From assembly GCA_023333565.1 (NCBI GenBank), contig JAJKFH010002815.1:30001-94000 (forward strand): a DNA stretch of 64,000 nt, read 5' to 3'. The notes under the pieces were generated by a model. The model ran no database searches. It worked only from the letters and a program-made list of their open reading frames with translations, and was not told the DNA's origin. Position 1 is the first letter of the stretch; each line of letters starts with the position of its first letter. Positions 14,301-27,725 of the stretch are shown in pieces. A program made the position numbers and the translations under genes. This stretch comes from Puffinus mauretanicus (Eukaryota; Chordata; Aves; Procellariiformes; Procellariidae).

Positions 14301-17300
14301 CAGACATGAGGTATCATCTCAATTTATCTTTTCCCCTTTTAATTAAAAGCATCCTGCTATTGGAGATAAATGGCATCTCATCAAAAGGAATTTATGGATA
14401 GAAGTGAAACTGTTCCCTGTAACTCTGAGTCAGGAGTAATAAAGGATTTACTGTAAAGTCTTATATATATGTAATGATAATGCTCTTGGTTTCACTGCTT
14501 TAAGTGCAAGCTTTATATACTTTGACGATACCTCTGAGTTAAAAATAATTAAATTTAAAATACATTTTCTTACTTTTGGTACCAATTTTGCTTTAGAACT
14601 TTATTTTCTAAAGAAGGGGTAAGAAACTTGCTTACTTTTCACCATGCTTACTATTTGTTTCCTTTTTGCATTTTGTCAAGTTGGAACATAAAGACTGTCT
14701 CTGGAACTACTTGTGCAACTCGGTGAGAAAAGGGTTGCAAAAGCTGAGTCTGAGCCCTTTTATGTTCCCATACTCTATTCCCATAGACTATTTTAATATT
14801 GAGAGCTTCAGCACACATCAGTGTTTTTAGTAGAATAATTTAAGCTGTCTGCTCAAAGTCCCAAGATATTCTCCTTGTCCTTCTACCTCCAGAAGATCTT
14901 CTAGATGCTTCACCTTCCCTGGTCAAAGCCACTCTCCATGGGGGTCTCTACAAGATCTGTAGAGGTTCTGTCATGGCTAACAGATCCAGATCACTAGATG
15001 ATTCCCACATACAAGAAATCCTTGGAAGACGGCTAAATCAGGTTCTCTGTGTCTTTGGTTAGATAGCAGCTAGACTTCAGATAAGTCACAGAGCAAATCT
15101 CAAACCCAAAATTGCCTCCCCACCCCCGCCATCCCCAGATGGGACTTGTGGGCTTCTCTTTTATTGTCATGGCCACCTGATGTCCTTCTGCAAACTGCAC
15201 TCGCTGCTTACAGGGCAGAATAACATCAGGCAGATATTCAGATATTCCTTAACTGCCTCTAATACAGTTTAGCACCTGCCAAGAAGAGGGCCTAAGGGTG
15301 TGCCATTCACCACTGAATACAAAGGAATAAAACAGGTATGATTAGATGCAGTAGTGTCATGCTTATAAATTCATTTGATATCAACAAGATACTGAAACTA
15401 TAAGAAGACAACATTACCATGCTACCTGGGTCTATACTGCCTTGTGTAGTGCTGGCCAGCCCTGCCGGCTGCTCCGGACAGCTTGCCTCTGCTTTTCCCC
15501 TTTCCCTCAGGTGTGACAGCAGAAGGTAGGGCACAGCTTGCCAACCTCAGCAGTGATGGGCAAAGGGGTGAAGGCTCACTCTTCTCTCTGCAAGTGAGCT
15601 GCAATATGGCTCCCTTCTACCGGGACAGATGAGGTGCTGTGCACGTGGTCCTGTGCTCTACAGGTACCTAATTAAAAAGTGGCCAGAGGTGGACAGATGA
15701 ATCCCACTGATGTGACCTAAGACATGCATTGCAGTTTTCCCTCTCTGTAACGAGGGATGCAGGCTTTATACAACCCCGATGTGCAGAACCGGGGCTTTTC
15801 AGCTCAGATTGTAGAAATACTGTTTTGAAGTCCCAGTGTCAGCAAAGAAGTTTTTATAAGATGTGTACAATGCTTGTGTTTACATTCATAAACATCACAG
15901 AGGGTGTATTCAGATACAACTACGTTAAAAATATATTTCTGAACATACTGCTATTGAGGTCAGGAGTTAAAACCAAATATAAATTTGAATCCTACACTGC
16001 CTAAATGAGTCATTTCATTAATCTTCATGAACTGTATAAGTATCAGAAACATTTCTATCAGTTGAGCTAAAACCTAGAAAAGGTCACAAGTAATTTTAGG
16101 TCACAGCTGTATCTAAGTGAGAAAAAATTTTTATATGAGGCTCTTCTACCCCTCCCCTTTGACAGACGAGTACCAGTAACTCTGACCAGCAATAGCTATC
16201 CCCTGCTCCACAAGCACTGGAGCGCAGCCTAGCCTTTCTTATGACACAGCAGGGAGTTCAGGCTTGAAGTAAAGTGTGCTGTAAATTTTCAGGCAGTTTC
16301 TTTTTTTATTACACAGCTAGCATAGCCAGAGAACCTCAGAAGCCAGCAGGATATTAACTTGGCTCAACTAAATTACAGGGAAAGAAAAATTCTGCCAGTG
16401 AATTTGCTTACAGTGTAAACCAGTGCAAAATTTGTCTCAATGTTTGCCTCTATACCAGTAAACGAAATGTAGTCATGCCGTAGGCCTGACACAGACATGT
16501 AATCATCCATTCTGTGACCATGGTCCCTGGCATGCTTTTGATTTGGGTCAAACAGCGTATTTCCAGGAGAAGCCTAGTCTGGTATTCAGGGTGGACCAGG
16601 ACCCATTCCCAATATGCAGTTTGGATGAGCTGCCCATACAAAGAGGGGATTTGGGGAGGTTAACTGCATGAAAGCGATATTTTGCTGTTGGAGCTGGGAC
16701 TCAAGGAATAAAAACAGCCTCTGGGCTTTTTTTTGTTTTAGGAGTAAGCAATTTGTCAAGCAGTTTTACTCCCAGAAAGAGAGGGAGGAACAGGGATTCC
16801 CCTATGTCTTGAATGGCAGTGTCTCTACAGGGAAATCCTCCAAACTCCACCTTGACTCTCCTTAACAGTTCAAGCCAAGCTTTTCCTAGGCAAATGGAGG
16901 TTTTCCACCTTTGAATGACAAATCATCTTCCTTGAGTCCCAGTGCAGGTTCCAGTGCTCTATGGGAAATGGTCAAGGGTGCCACCTGTTTGCAGCCAGGC
17001 ATGACAAGTCCCAGCCCAGGGCCAAGGACCCCTGTGAGCCAGCTAATCTCTCCAGACAGAGTGATGGAAGAGTTACTGTTCCCGCTGTCTGCATTCACCC
17101 AGAGCTAATCGTGCAGTTCCTCTCCCCATTGCATACAGGGGGCCCCTGCCAGGGAAAGTGTTTTGGAAGCACTCACCAGTGCCATGGTGGGATGGGGACC
17201 ATTGGCCTCAGACCCAGCACTCAGCTGTAGGAATACATGGTGCTTTCTTCTTCTCTCCCTTCTATCTCTCCAGACTTTATTGGTAGCTGGCATTTTTTTT

Positions 17301-17441
17301 GAACAGGTAATGGTCTCATTTGTGTTTCATGCCTATCAGATTCCTCCATATGTTGGTCACAAACTGAAATTAACAAACTGGTGCATTCCAAATAGGAGAT
17401 TAATACATACCCCAAGATAAACATCTTAGGAACAGCAACAT
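11397..17441. other. Unique non-coding sequence
   Basis: About 6 kb without a supportable gene. Two segments have raised GC (15,430-15,620 and 16,900-17,230) with overlapping open frames on both strands, which is the usual effect of fewer stop codons in GC-rich DNA. No repeat family is recognised in them. Confidence 0.5.
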
Positions 17442-18219
17442 TGTAACGCTGGGTGCAGCAGCAATCCCACTTTTACCAGTCATGCTCTTACACTCAAAAT
17501 CTTGTTTATGGGCAAAGAGGAAGCACACATATGCATATACAGTCAAGAATTTATTGTTCATATAACTGAAATCTTAAGAATCTAACCATTACTTGTCCAT
17601 GCCTAATTGTTACAGAGAAAGAAAGAATAATAATAAAGTTAGAATACTTCTATATAGAAAAGGTCTCAATAATACAGTTGAAATTGTTATATACACACTT
17701 CTTAGTTTCTACCCCTTCTCTTGGTGGTATGTTCACCCTTCCACTGCTTTTCTGGTCCTAAGGTAGGTGTTTCATTCTGGTTGTGGTGGTGGTGATGTTA
17801 CATTGAGTTATCAGCACCCGGAGTCTTTTGCCAAGTGGATTATGTTCATGTAGCTGGTTTCTTATCCTTACTCCAGGATCCACCTGGGGACACTTTTCTA
17901 TGTTGGCTGACACGCTTTCACACCTTGTCGCTCTTCATCGGTCTGCAGCTCTGTATTACATCCAAGTACACTGTATATTGTGGCTTTTATGTATGTTAGA
18001 TATTATTTCTTTGTTTTCTTTGTTACTCTTAAAACTACTTCTGTCCAGCTCCAAGTCTGCATTTCTTTAACTGACTGTGGGGGAGTTGTTTGTAGCTGAG
18101 GGGTCTCCAGCGTCAAGCTTGTGCCCCATTTCTTATCATCCCATGTCTGTACTGCTCTATGCTGCATCCAGTCAGTGTCTCTGCTTCTCAAGGCCTCTGC
18201 TATCCTACTGGACTTTACA
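17442..18219 (-). mobile_element. Probable decayed solo LTR of an endogenous retrovirus
   Basis: I infer this from structure, not from recognising the family. The plus-strand ends are 'tgtaacg' (17442-17448) and 'ctttaca' (18213-18219), giving the short inverted termini TGTAA/TTACA expected of an LTR. The flanks are 'caacat' (17436-17441) and 'ctacat' (18220-18225), a 6-bp target-site duplication with one mismatch. On the minus strand the order of signals fits U3-R-U5: TATATAA at 17687-17693, AATAAA about 135 bases later at 17550-17555, then about 108 bases to the terminal CA. The length of 778 bp is normal for an LTR. No gag, pol or env sequence adjoins it, so it would be a solo LTR. Diverged flanks suggest an old insertion. 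Confidence 0.5.
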
Positions 18220-21013
18220 CTACATCATTTTGTTAGAGTTATAAACATCTAATTCTCTACAGAATAATTGTTTGTTACTGCTAGCTAGGTAAAACTGTGG
18301 TTGTACCACACAAAGATAACACGAGAAAAACAAATTAGCCATAGACACCTGGTCAATTAGAGAAATGACTGTCACAGCTAAAGCAAGTAAAACAAAGCTG
18401 CAGGCAGGTCAAGAAAAGTTCAGAGTGAGCAAGTCTGACAAGCCTTACTCCTGAGGCTTTACAAATTCAGTACAAGGCTCACGGACTGTTACTCACAGTG
18501 GCGATACCATGTCACAGGGGTACATGGGTATGATCCTATGTTTGCATTGTTTGCAAGAGTGCTGATAGCCTATATATCAAAGCACTGAAGATGTACTAAT
18601 CTTTTCTCTGGCATATTTTGATGCCTGTATACATCAGTACAAATTGGAAATGTTATCTGAAGTACGACATTGGCAACTGAAGCCTGATGACCTGCAAGAT
18701 GGGGAGGAGTGGAAACACGTTTTGCTACCATGCTGGTGGAATGACACAGGTGATATCTGATTATAATTTAACTGCTTTTGGTGGGGGGAAAGAGTAGAAA
18801 TGGCATTACTTGAATAGATAAAATGTTTCTTTTAATGTTTTCTGCAATAGTTGCTGTTACTGATTTTATGGTCAAATAAATACTAGGAAAATATAACAAA
18901 ATATTAATCTGTCCAAAAAAATACATCACCCTTGGAAGTCATGGCAAAAAGTGGTGTCTGGACAGTGCTTTCTCTTTGGTTTCTGTTTATGCATTTCTTT
19001 ATAACTATTTATATCAACTGGAAGCTAAATAACAGTCTGACACCCATGATTGCCTGACAGATTGTACATGATACAAGACACAGATAGGAGCAGCCAGTAT
19101 TTCTCAGCCTCAGGGGTTCTGCGGCCTTTAGGAAGGAAGAATATAGTAAAATTTTCTTGTCATGCAATAGGGAACATTTTTGATCGCTAAGATTGAGAAG
19201 GGATTTCTGTTCTGTACAATTCCATCCTTCCTCACCTAGAGGATGTATAGAAGAGCGAGGCTCTTCCTATGTGAATCAGACAGGAGGATCCAAATAACTA
19301 TTTTTAGTTGCTTGTGATTTTTGCAAGAGGCAAAACAATTGGATTCACCTGAATCAGTCTTGCCTTTAGCAAAAGTTGAATTCTGTATGTTTATCTGTCC
19401 ATACTTAAATATAAAGTAAAATCCCTTCATGTGGATGTCCCCATCCTCCAGGTCTCTTCCAGTAGTTCAATATTGTAGGTCAGGACAAGAAGACTGATGG
19501 TGGTACCCAAATAAGTTAAATTTAGAAATCTTGGTCCAAGAGAGAATGGTTGTGAATCGCATTACACAGCTAAGGCATTCATCCTGACAGAAAGGACTAA
19601 AAAGCTTAAAGAGGCTACTGTCTTTCCTGCTTCATTTTCTGACCGGTGAAACAGCTACAATGAATGGCTGACTAACACAGAAGGTGAGGGCATCCCTGGA
19701 GACTGAAAACCAAATAACATCTGGGACACTCCAAATGTCCGGAGTCTGATCTCATCTTTGTCTGTTGGGCATGCAATCTGATTGCAAAATACAGTGCAAT
19801 TTGAAGCCTCTGTTCAAGAGACAATTGGGATTGGAATAACAAAGGTGTGGTAGAATAGGAATTAGCTGCATTGTTTGAGTAATGTTGAGTAATTTGCACA
19901 CTACCTTCCTAGGCTGTGCCTCACTCAGCCAAGTCCTTGGTACAGCGTTTCTCCCACGATCTGCAACTTCATTCACTAAGAAAACGTAATGCATGTAAAT
20001 AAGAAAGTGTGGCACCAGAACCATAGCAATTTGGTTGCATTGGTATGACCTCAAAAATCAAAAGCCATCCGAAAAAGACTCTAAACTGTTTTTTTTTTTA
20101 AATCTGTAAGTTACTAATTGCAAAAATAGCCACCTGAGAACAATTAGGTAGAAAATACAAAACATATCTCTTTTAGATTAATTCATTGTTCTGCTTGTAA
20201 ACATCCGTGGGGTATCACATCCTGGAAAAGACACTCAGTTTCACTACATATGGGGGTTAAGGTTTGCTCGGTTCCCATGCACTGGCAGGCCATAGTTGCT
20301 TTGTGTGGACATACAAGAAACACACCTTCCTCTGTATTCAGGTATGTAAATAAGGAACATACAGCCAGAGTCAGGAAATTATTTTTCTCATGTTATTAAT
20401 TAGAGCCATTAGCCATGAATTTTCTGCAACATAATCAGAAATGAAAACAATTAGTAAGCAGATGACCATAATTTGCATTCAGGTAGGTATTCCAAAACTA
20501 CTAAATTAAGTCTCGCTTCTCTCACAATGATTTTCCTTTAAAATATTTGCACAAAACCAGGTGTAAGGCAGAAAAAACATTTATATTATGTAGGTTTGTC
20601 CTCTCTTCTCCTGTTGTTTTCTTCTCCACTCCTCAGCAAGCCTCTTTCTCCAAGTCACCAGTAGAGCAGTAAGCCTTCATTTAGAAAAATGCAGACCTGT
20701 AAGTCTCCGATTGCCTGCTTCTGAACCCATTATTCTAAAGAGGCTGACTCTGCTGAGAACGTAATAACATTCTTTATGACCACCACAGGTGTTGGGTTAT
20801 TTAGATTCTTTAAAAGATATGCTCAGACCTAATACAGTTAAGCTTTAATTCAACCCCTCTAGAAAATTAGGCAGTTTTAAAATTTTCAGAGTCAGGAGAA
20901 CCATGCCAACAGGGCCTGGCATATGACAAAGGAAAGAGAGAGAAAGGAAGGCTGTTGTAAAAAGATATATGTTTTTTTAATTCTATACATATGCATGTGT
21001 CTATATTATTTTT

Positions 21014-21027
21014 ATATATATATATAA
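21014..21027. repeat. Short (TA)n microsatellite
   Basis: A run of alternating T and A inside a longer AT-rich stretch ('tttttatatatatatataatc'-like context, about 21,010-21,050). It is a simple repeat with no further meaning seen. Confidence 0.6.
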
Positions 21028-22791
21028 TCTTTTATTTTATATATACGTTATAAGAGGCTGCTCTTAGAAAAGGAAGGTAATTGTGACATGCAAATTCACA
21101 AACTAACAGAAGTTGAACATTCAGATGGAAAGACTTACCTTGTCTCAGATGTTGTCCTGATGTTTACAGACTGATTCTTAGACTTTGATTTTTTTGGCTT
21201 TGGTCAGCTTTTATTGTGTCAGAATAGTCATTACTTTGTTTAAACACCCTCACAGAGAATTATGTGAAATCTATAATGGGCATTTATACCTCAGATAAAT
21301 ATTTAATATTATCTGCATGTGTATTTGACTGACAGATGAGTGTCTTGTGCTCAGCACAGGGCCAAAATTTACCCCGGGCATTTCCACACACACTGAAACA
21401 CGCACTTCCAGTGCTTTAATTAATATTACTTTTGCAGGTCAGAATAATTTTAATTTCTTAGGTAAAGATGCTTGAAATACAATTTAAAAAATCCTTTCTT
21501 TATTTTCTTAACAAGTTGTGCAAATTCAGAGACATTCTGCACAGAATTAAGATAAAAATCCCTAAATGCTGAGGAATGATCAGACTGTCTAAAATATCTC
21601 ACTTAAGCTTTCATTTGATGCTTTAACCTAGAAAAAACCCTATTGTTCTTTCTGTAGGGCCATTCTTAAATAATTACTGGTTAGCTAGAAAACTCCAAGC
21701 TCTCCTTTTAAGCTATGACAACCAAGAAACACTTTCTCTCATTTGTTTCTTCTTTATATTCCTCCCATCTCTTACATACTTGCTACAATATCTTCAGACT
21801 ACAACTTCAGATGACATTTTAATTATAACTGCCAACTAAATTAAAGCATTCTTAAAAAGAAAATTCAAGGGAAATTTCATGCATGTGAGGTTGACAGTTT
21901 TGTGGATCATCATCAGAGCTGCTATAATAAACTATGCTGATCGACAGGGAAAAAAACTGCATTTTTCATAAGCAGCCTCTCCATTGTAGTGAGTGTTATA
22001 CCCACTGTTGCATATACAGAACCAAAAGCTGTTGAATGGTAAAGACCAAAAATTATCATTTGGCTTCTGAATTGGCAGCATACATAAGTAATTCACTGCA
22101 TCGTGTTGCTCAGGCAATGGAGGTGTCTTTTAAAGGCTCACAGCTTTGCAGCCTCCACGCCCTGATAGATGTCAAGTTTACCTTAATGTCCTGTTTGGAC
22201 ACCTTTACAGAATTTGTCAATTCCTATAAGAAATAATATTTTTAAAATTTGTCCTGTAATCCAGCAGTTTGTTTATAGCCCCAGTCTCACTGCAGTGTTT
22301 CCCGATCAGGTTGTCCGCTGTGTGTTTTTAACATCTGTTCATAATTTCTTAGCCTTTTATACTCTGTTATGGAATAGGCCATTTATAGCAATTTTAGTAG
22401 ACTGATTTCAAAGTTACAATTACTTCAGCTGACATTAAAAAAGTCTGTGCCAGTTTAAGATCAGTCAGTAACTCAGAAAAAAGACCCTCTCTTTCCTTTT
22501 AATTGAAGACTTGTATGTGTTGGAGCCCTGGCACAGAAACAAACTGAGGGATTTACCTAAATCTCTATCCCAGTACACATTTCAGCATTTTCAAAACGGC
22601 TTAAGGTTTTTTCACAGACTGCAGACAGAGCACACATTCGGGCAGAAACCAAGTGAGAGTTATCTCACGAAGACATACTTTAATTTTGATCCCAGGCTCC
22701 TTTAAAATCATATACATACCATTAATAAGAAGTAGAAGATTGTGAGGCTTGTAATGCAAATCTTACTATTGAAAAGCCATTTTTGTATTTT

Positions 22792-22806
22792 AATTATTAT
22801 TATTAT
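22792..22806. repeat. (TTA)n microsatellite
   Basis: Five trinucleotide units in an AT-rich context. No further meaning seen. Confidence 0.8.
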
Positions 22807-23160
22807 ACAAAAGTATAAGTACTCTGGTATTTGATACAGAGGTGCGGCTCCAGAAGTTAGCACTGAGGTTTCTCCATAGGTATGGCTAAAGGCAGGGATA
22901 TCATTAAGGAGATTTTGAAACAGCATCTCCCCACTCCTTTGAAAATACCTTTGGGATTATTTCAGTAGCACCTTGCTGATGTTGCAACAATGAAAATAGT
23001 TAGGTCAGAGACATTAACATTCCTTTGGCTATGCTGTTTCTGTGGCATGACTAGGCAACTGAGCCCATTAAACTAATCCAGGGCTGGTATTTTCCCCAAT
23101 TTTGCAGATCATGTGGTACATCCTTATAAATCCATAAATAAAGCACAACACAGCAAAGCT

Positions 23161-23198
23161 TCTTTTTTTTTTCTTTCTTTTTTTTTTTTTTTTTTTTT
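23161..23198. repeat. T-rich homopolymer tract
   Basis: The tract is 38 bases, nearly all T, with three interrupting C residues near its left side and a final uninterrupted run of about 21 T. Read on the minus strand it is an A tract, but there is no AATAAA and no recognisable retrocopy on its right side. I therefore do not call it the tail of a processed pseudogene. Confidence 0.85.
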
Positions 23199-26100
23199 AG
23201 CAATAACTGCATTACCACATATAACATAAAACCCCAGTTCTGAAAAGTGACTTAAACTTGCTCAACTTTGAGCACCTGTGTGGAGCCACTGGATTCAGCA
23301 GGGATTACTTGCATGCTGAAAGTGAGGCTTTAGGAGTTGGCTGAATTGAAACCTCACTTGGCATTTTTATGTGCTGGATTGAACCTCAATATGTGTTTGT
23401 TTCAGCCAATTTAGCACCTGATCTCTAGCAGCAGGTCCAGAGAAAAGTAAGATTGAAGTCAAACTGCTTTTATGAGACCGATCCTAATCATTAGTGTTTT
23501 GGAAAAGTAAAGTCATCTGCAGTCTTGACTACCTCTATTAAATCCAGTGTTACTGGATGTCAGTAAATGCTACTTACTCGGGACAATAATTATACGCAGC
23601 TGTGATTATGCTTTAAGTGATTCAATGCAATATTATGGCCTGGTCCCTTTCTAGTCTTCCCTCACTTACAGTAATAGCAAATTGTACATAAGCTTATTAA
23701 ATGTTTGCTATTGCTAGATCTGGCTGCACATTGGTAGACAGACACAATACCCATAAGTCATTCATGTATTAGTTGGATGTTCTGATACCTCCTTCCTGCT
23801 CATATTAACACATTAGGTCAGCTCAGTAGATGTACTTTCTTGATACTATATGCTAGTTGATCAGTTCAGTTATGTGTTTCTTGATTTTTCACAGCTACTT
23901 GAGAACTAGTAAGATTATGCTTTCAAATGGTCTCTTTTCAAGAGTGTTTTGTAGTGTTTAGAGCAGAGGATAGGCAATCAGTAATCTTCAATTTAAATCC
24001 AAACATTTATTTTTGGCTTGTTGTGTGACACAGACTCTCTGTCCTTTGATTTAATTTCTCTCAATACAGACTATAAAATAACACCACATATATATGTTTT
24101 GAATCTTCATTGACTTACAAAAGCAATCTATTTGTCTGGGTGATTATGCTGTGTGAATACTACCGTTCATAATAATGAGAAATTATTGCATTGTGTCAGA
24201 GTCCTGGCTCATCTGAGGCCTACTGACCTGCTTTGACCACAATTAGAGAGAATGTGATGTGTTTCAGTAAAAGTTCAATGCTGTAGTAAGAATTAGTTGG
24301 TATGTTTTTTCCTTTGTTGCCCCTTCACCAGCAGCTCTGCTGCTACACTTCAGTCATTCATTGTGCAGGGAGCTTCCCCCAAGCCTTTCACAACTTTCTT
24401 TGTCACACCAGATAGCTGTAGTCTATCTGAAATCTGTCCGTGAAGGAGTACAGCATTAGGTAGCTGTTTTCTGGGTACAGCTATCTGTTTTCAGAAAACA
24501 TACTTTGGCCCAGAAGAAGGAAGACTCACTCAAGTGCCTTTGTGGAGTTGATCCTATGCTATTTCCACTTCCTCCGTCTTCTCACACAATACACTGAGAG
24601 CAGCAGCATCCTCCAGCAAAGCATGGCATGTGCTGCTGGTTCTGGCAGCAGGCAAATTACCAGACCTTAAAGCTGGAACATTTTGTTTATTAACCTCTTG
24701 CATTTTTTTCTAGATTTCAGTTGTGATCTTATTTAAACTGCTGAGGTGTTCCCAGCTGCTAAAGTCAGAGGTTAATATATTATAGCATTAGAGGTGGGCA
24801 TTGAAGGAATTTTCAGATGTGACAACACTGGTTTCTATTTCAGGCTTTTCTGGAGAAAGAAGCTGCAAGATTCAAGTCTGAGCTGAAATAAAGAGACAAA
24901 AAGGCAAAAAGGGTAAATCACAATCTAGTAGCTGCTGGGAGGTGAGATGTAGCATGCAACTAAATGACATTTTTCTGTGTGCCTGCTAGGCAATAACTTT
25001 CTAATGCATGATCCTGATTTCCAAATCCATTTTTAGGCATCAGTATAAAGAGTCCTAGTTCAGCTTGGTGAAAACCGGCAAAAATAACAAATGGGCATGG
25101 AAACCCAGCCTTTCAGTTACAGAGATAGCCACTTCAACCTTTGCTACAAATTAAAGAATCTGTTAATGGCCTTCAATAAAACCTGACTGAATAATGAAAC
25201 ATTATGTAGAAAAAATTATACGCATTTCCCTTTCTCAGCTGCGTTGTTCTAAAGGGAACTTCCAGCTTCTCTGTGCCACATGTCAGTGAGTGCATACTAC
25301 GTTAAGTAGGCCATTGCGTTGATCCATCACAGTGATTCCTGTGTCCCTATCACATTTTAATCTCGGATCTGTATTCAGTCTGTATGAGTACGGAAATCTT
25401 GGACAAATTTCTTGTCCTGTTCATACAAGGGGTATTTCTTCCTTTGGTCACTTACTTGCGGTGCTGAGTAACAGGCAGAGGCTTCACATGTATGTATAAG
25501 AAGCAGGACGTCAGGACAGTGCATGTAAATTTTGTGTGCTTGTTTGCAGTCTGACTCATACCTCTCTCTGTCAAGCTGTGTCTTTGAGGTCCAGCCACAG
25601 AGTACAGCATTGGGTAAGAGAGAAGAAACATGAGCCAAATAACACTTGGAGGGTATCCTGAGAGAGCAGCGAGGTACAAATCAGTAGTCAGAGTGCTGCT
25701 CGCACAGAATCCAAAGAAGAAATGTCTGCTGAGTCTTTTTCCACTGTTTCAGGCTAGTGGTTAGGCTGGATCTTGGAGTCACTCAACTCTTGCTTAGCAA
25801 TTATGAATAGCAGATGCCTCCCGCTGCCTGGAGTTCTGGTGGATTCGGATTATTTATAATACCAGCTCAGCTTCTTATTTGACTTTTTCCCTTGGTAAGC
25901 TCACTTTTGCATGGCTATGCTAGTCTGACAGCAACTGCCCTTGATATCCTCACAAACAGACAGGCAGCTCATGGCTCACATCTTGTAAATGAAGGGACTG
26001 AAAATAACAAAATGCCTTAAAAAAATATAGGGAAGAGTTTCTCCAAAGCAATATTGTCTGTTATGTGACTAACTCTTACTTGAAATAATTGAGAGTTGGA

Positions 26101-27530
26101 GACATAACCTTGATTTGTGTCCTTGAAAGTCTTTCCTCACCCACATTAAAATACGGTAAAAATTGTTTTGCACATAACCATCCTGCCATAACCAGTAACT
26201 GAAAACCATAAGGTTAATACACGTACCATTCAACAGCACTGAATTATGGAAATATCAGCGTTTCAGACCTAGAGGGACAATACTGTCTTTCGTTTACTGG
26301 AATAGCCTTTCAAGAGATTTTAAAATGTTTTCACAAGGCTTTTCCTTACCTCTTTCATCCCCTTTTGCAAAGTTCCTTCTTTTCTTTGACAAATGCTCTT
26401 AAGAAATTAAAAAAAAAAACAAAACAGTTCTGCACTATCATAGATCATCAAGTACATTATGAAAAAACCATCATATTTGGCTCAAAATAGCTTGATTCTC
26501 AAAGTTATAAAACTCAAAAGTTTGTGTCATCTCATTGTTTCTGATATATCACACATATGCCCTCCCTTTCTTTTACTCTATAGATAGGTTGTAGGTGTAG
26601 GTGTTTTTTTTCTGAAATCAGTTTTTACAGAACTTAGCACAGTGTGCTGTGACTATGGCTCTTGGGAGAACAATAATTTTAAAAATCGTGATTTCTTTTA
26701 AACTGCTTGATCTAAAATGAGCTCTCAGAATTGCAAACTCAAGGAAGTAGGCTGATAGACTGTGCCTAAAATATTAATGCAAATACTTGGAGTGTGGTTG
26801 TAAAACAGGCACTTGTACACATGTCATGATGTAAGCGTCTAACCATCCACGTGTGCATGATGATATCTGATTTGCATAGCTGGCTGGGAAGACGTGGGAG
26901 TGCAGTTTTTGTAGGACCCAAATCTGAAGTTTCAGCTTATGCTCTTTACATTGGTAGGTTAATGTGTCTGCCCCAGTAAAGAATTGCCCTACCCCATTTT
27001 GTTTTATAACAGTAATTGCAAATTAATAATTAAACCCCTCCTCAACAGTCTGTAGAGGTGCCATGCTAGTGTGGCTGAGTGGGGTTTTTTTAATGTGCTC
27101 CGTAAGAACAGAGATGGTACAGTGATCAAGCTGCTGGTATAGCACTGAGAATTACTCCAGGACATTAACTGTTCTCTCTATAAAGTGAGGTACAGAGGGT
27201 CTCTGTGTTTCCTAAAGTTACTGTTATGTGTCAATAATTATCAGATACTTAACTATAAATAAAGATATCATATACAGATTGGGATAACTGATGGATATTT
27301 ACTAGCATGTACAAAAGGGACAAACCAGATATAGTCCCTGCTGCTGAAACCCAGCCTTTAGGGCACAGCCTCTTTACTTTTGGGATAGTAGGGGTTTCTT
27401 TACGGAAATGCAAGTCCCACATGTGCTGAAATTCACAGCCTTCCTGCACACTTGCAGAGAGCAGCTTATCCTCTTCAATCACAGTAATGAGCAGCTCCAT
27501 AACACAAACCCCAGATACTGGTTTTCACAG
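23199..27530. other. Unique non-coding sequence
   Basis: No gene, RNA or clear transposon is seen. A perfect 11-bp inverted repeat at 24,410-24,486 is listed separately. Open frames of 75-87 codons at 25.4-25.7 kb overlap on the same strand in different frames and look like chance. Confidence 0.5.
24410..24486. repeat. 11-bp inverted repeat with 55-base loop
   Basis: The arm 'agatagctgta' (24,410-24,420) is an exact reverse complement of 'tacagctatct' (24,476-24,486). Right after it 'gttttc-a-gaaaac' forms a second small perfect inverted repeat (about 24,487-24,499). The two together give a stem-loop potential. No RNA family is recognised. Confidence 0.55.
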
Positions 27531-27725
27531 CTGAGTTGAGTTGGATGTCCCCCCAGTGGAGTCAGCCAGGCTGGAGCTGCCAGGGCTGGTGCTGCTGGGC
27601 CTCCCCGCAAGGAGAGGCAGCAGCAGGGCTGGCTGTGCAGCTCCATCTATCCTTCTGCAGCTGATGCTGCAGCTGCAGCAAACCTGCTCAATGCTCTGAT
27701 GTATTTGCAGCCTGGTGCAGTGTAC
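27531..27725. other. GC-rich block of unknown origin
   Basis: A sharp rise in GC compared with both flanks, rich in 'gctg', 'cagc' and 'ctgctg' words, with few CpG. It is covered on the minus strand by a 106-codon open frame. The edges are abrupt, which suggests an inserted element, perhaps part of an old LTR, but I find no TG/CA termini or target duplication and do not recognise the family. Confidence 0.35.

Larger units (their letters stand above)
18220..23160. other. Unique non-coding sequence
   Basis: No gene is supported. There is a short AT microsatellite near 21,014-21,026 and an adjoining run of AT-rich DNA around 20,960-21,050. The 11-mer 'tgtaaacatcc' at about 20,197 equals the start of mature miR-30, but no hairpin of the right form surrounds it (see rejected items). 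Confidence 0.5.

Noticed and set aside
20195..20206. 11-mer identical to the start of mature miR-30
   Set aside because: The following bases differ from every miR-30 member I know and no complementary arm forms a 60-80 base hairpin around it.
23161..23198. T tract as the poly(A) tail of a minus-strand processed pseudogene
   Set aside because: No AATAAA and no gene-like sequence on the right side, and no target duplication seen.
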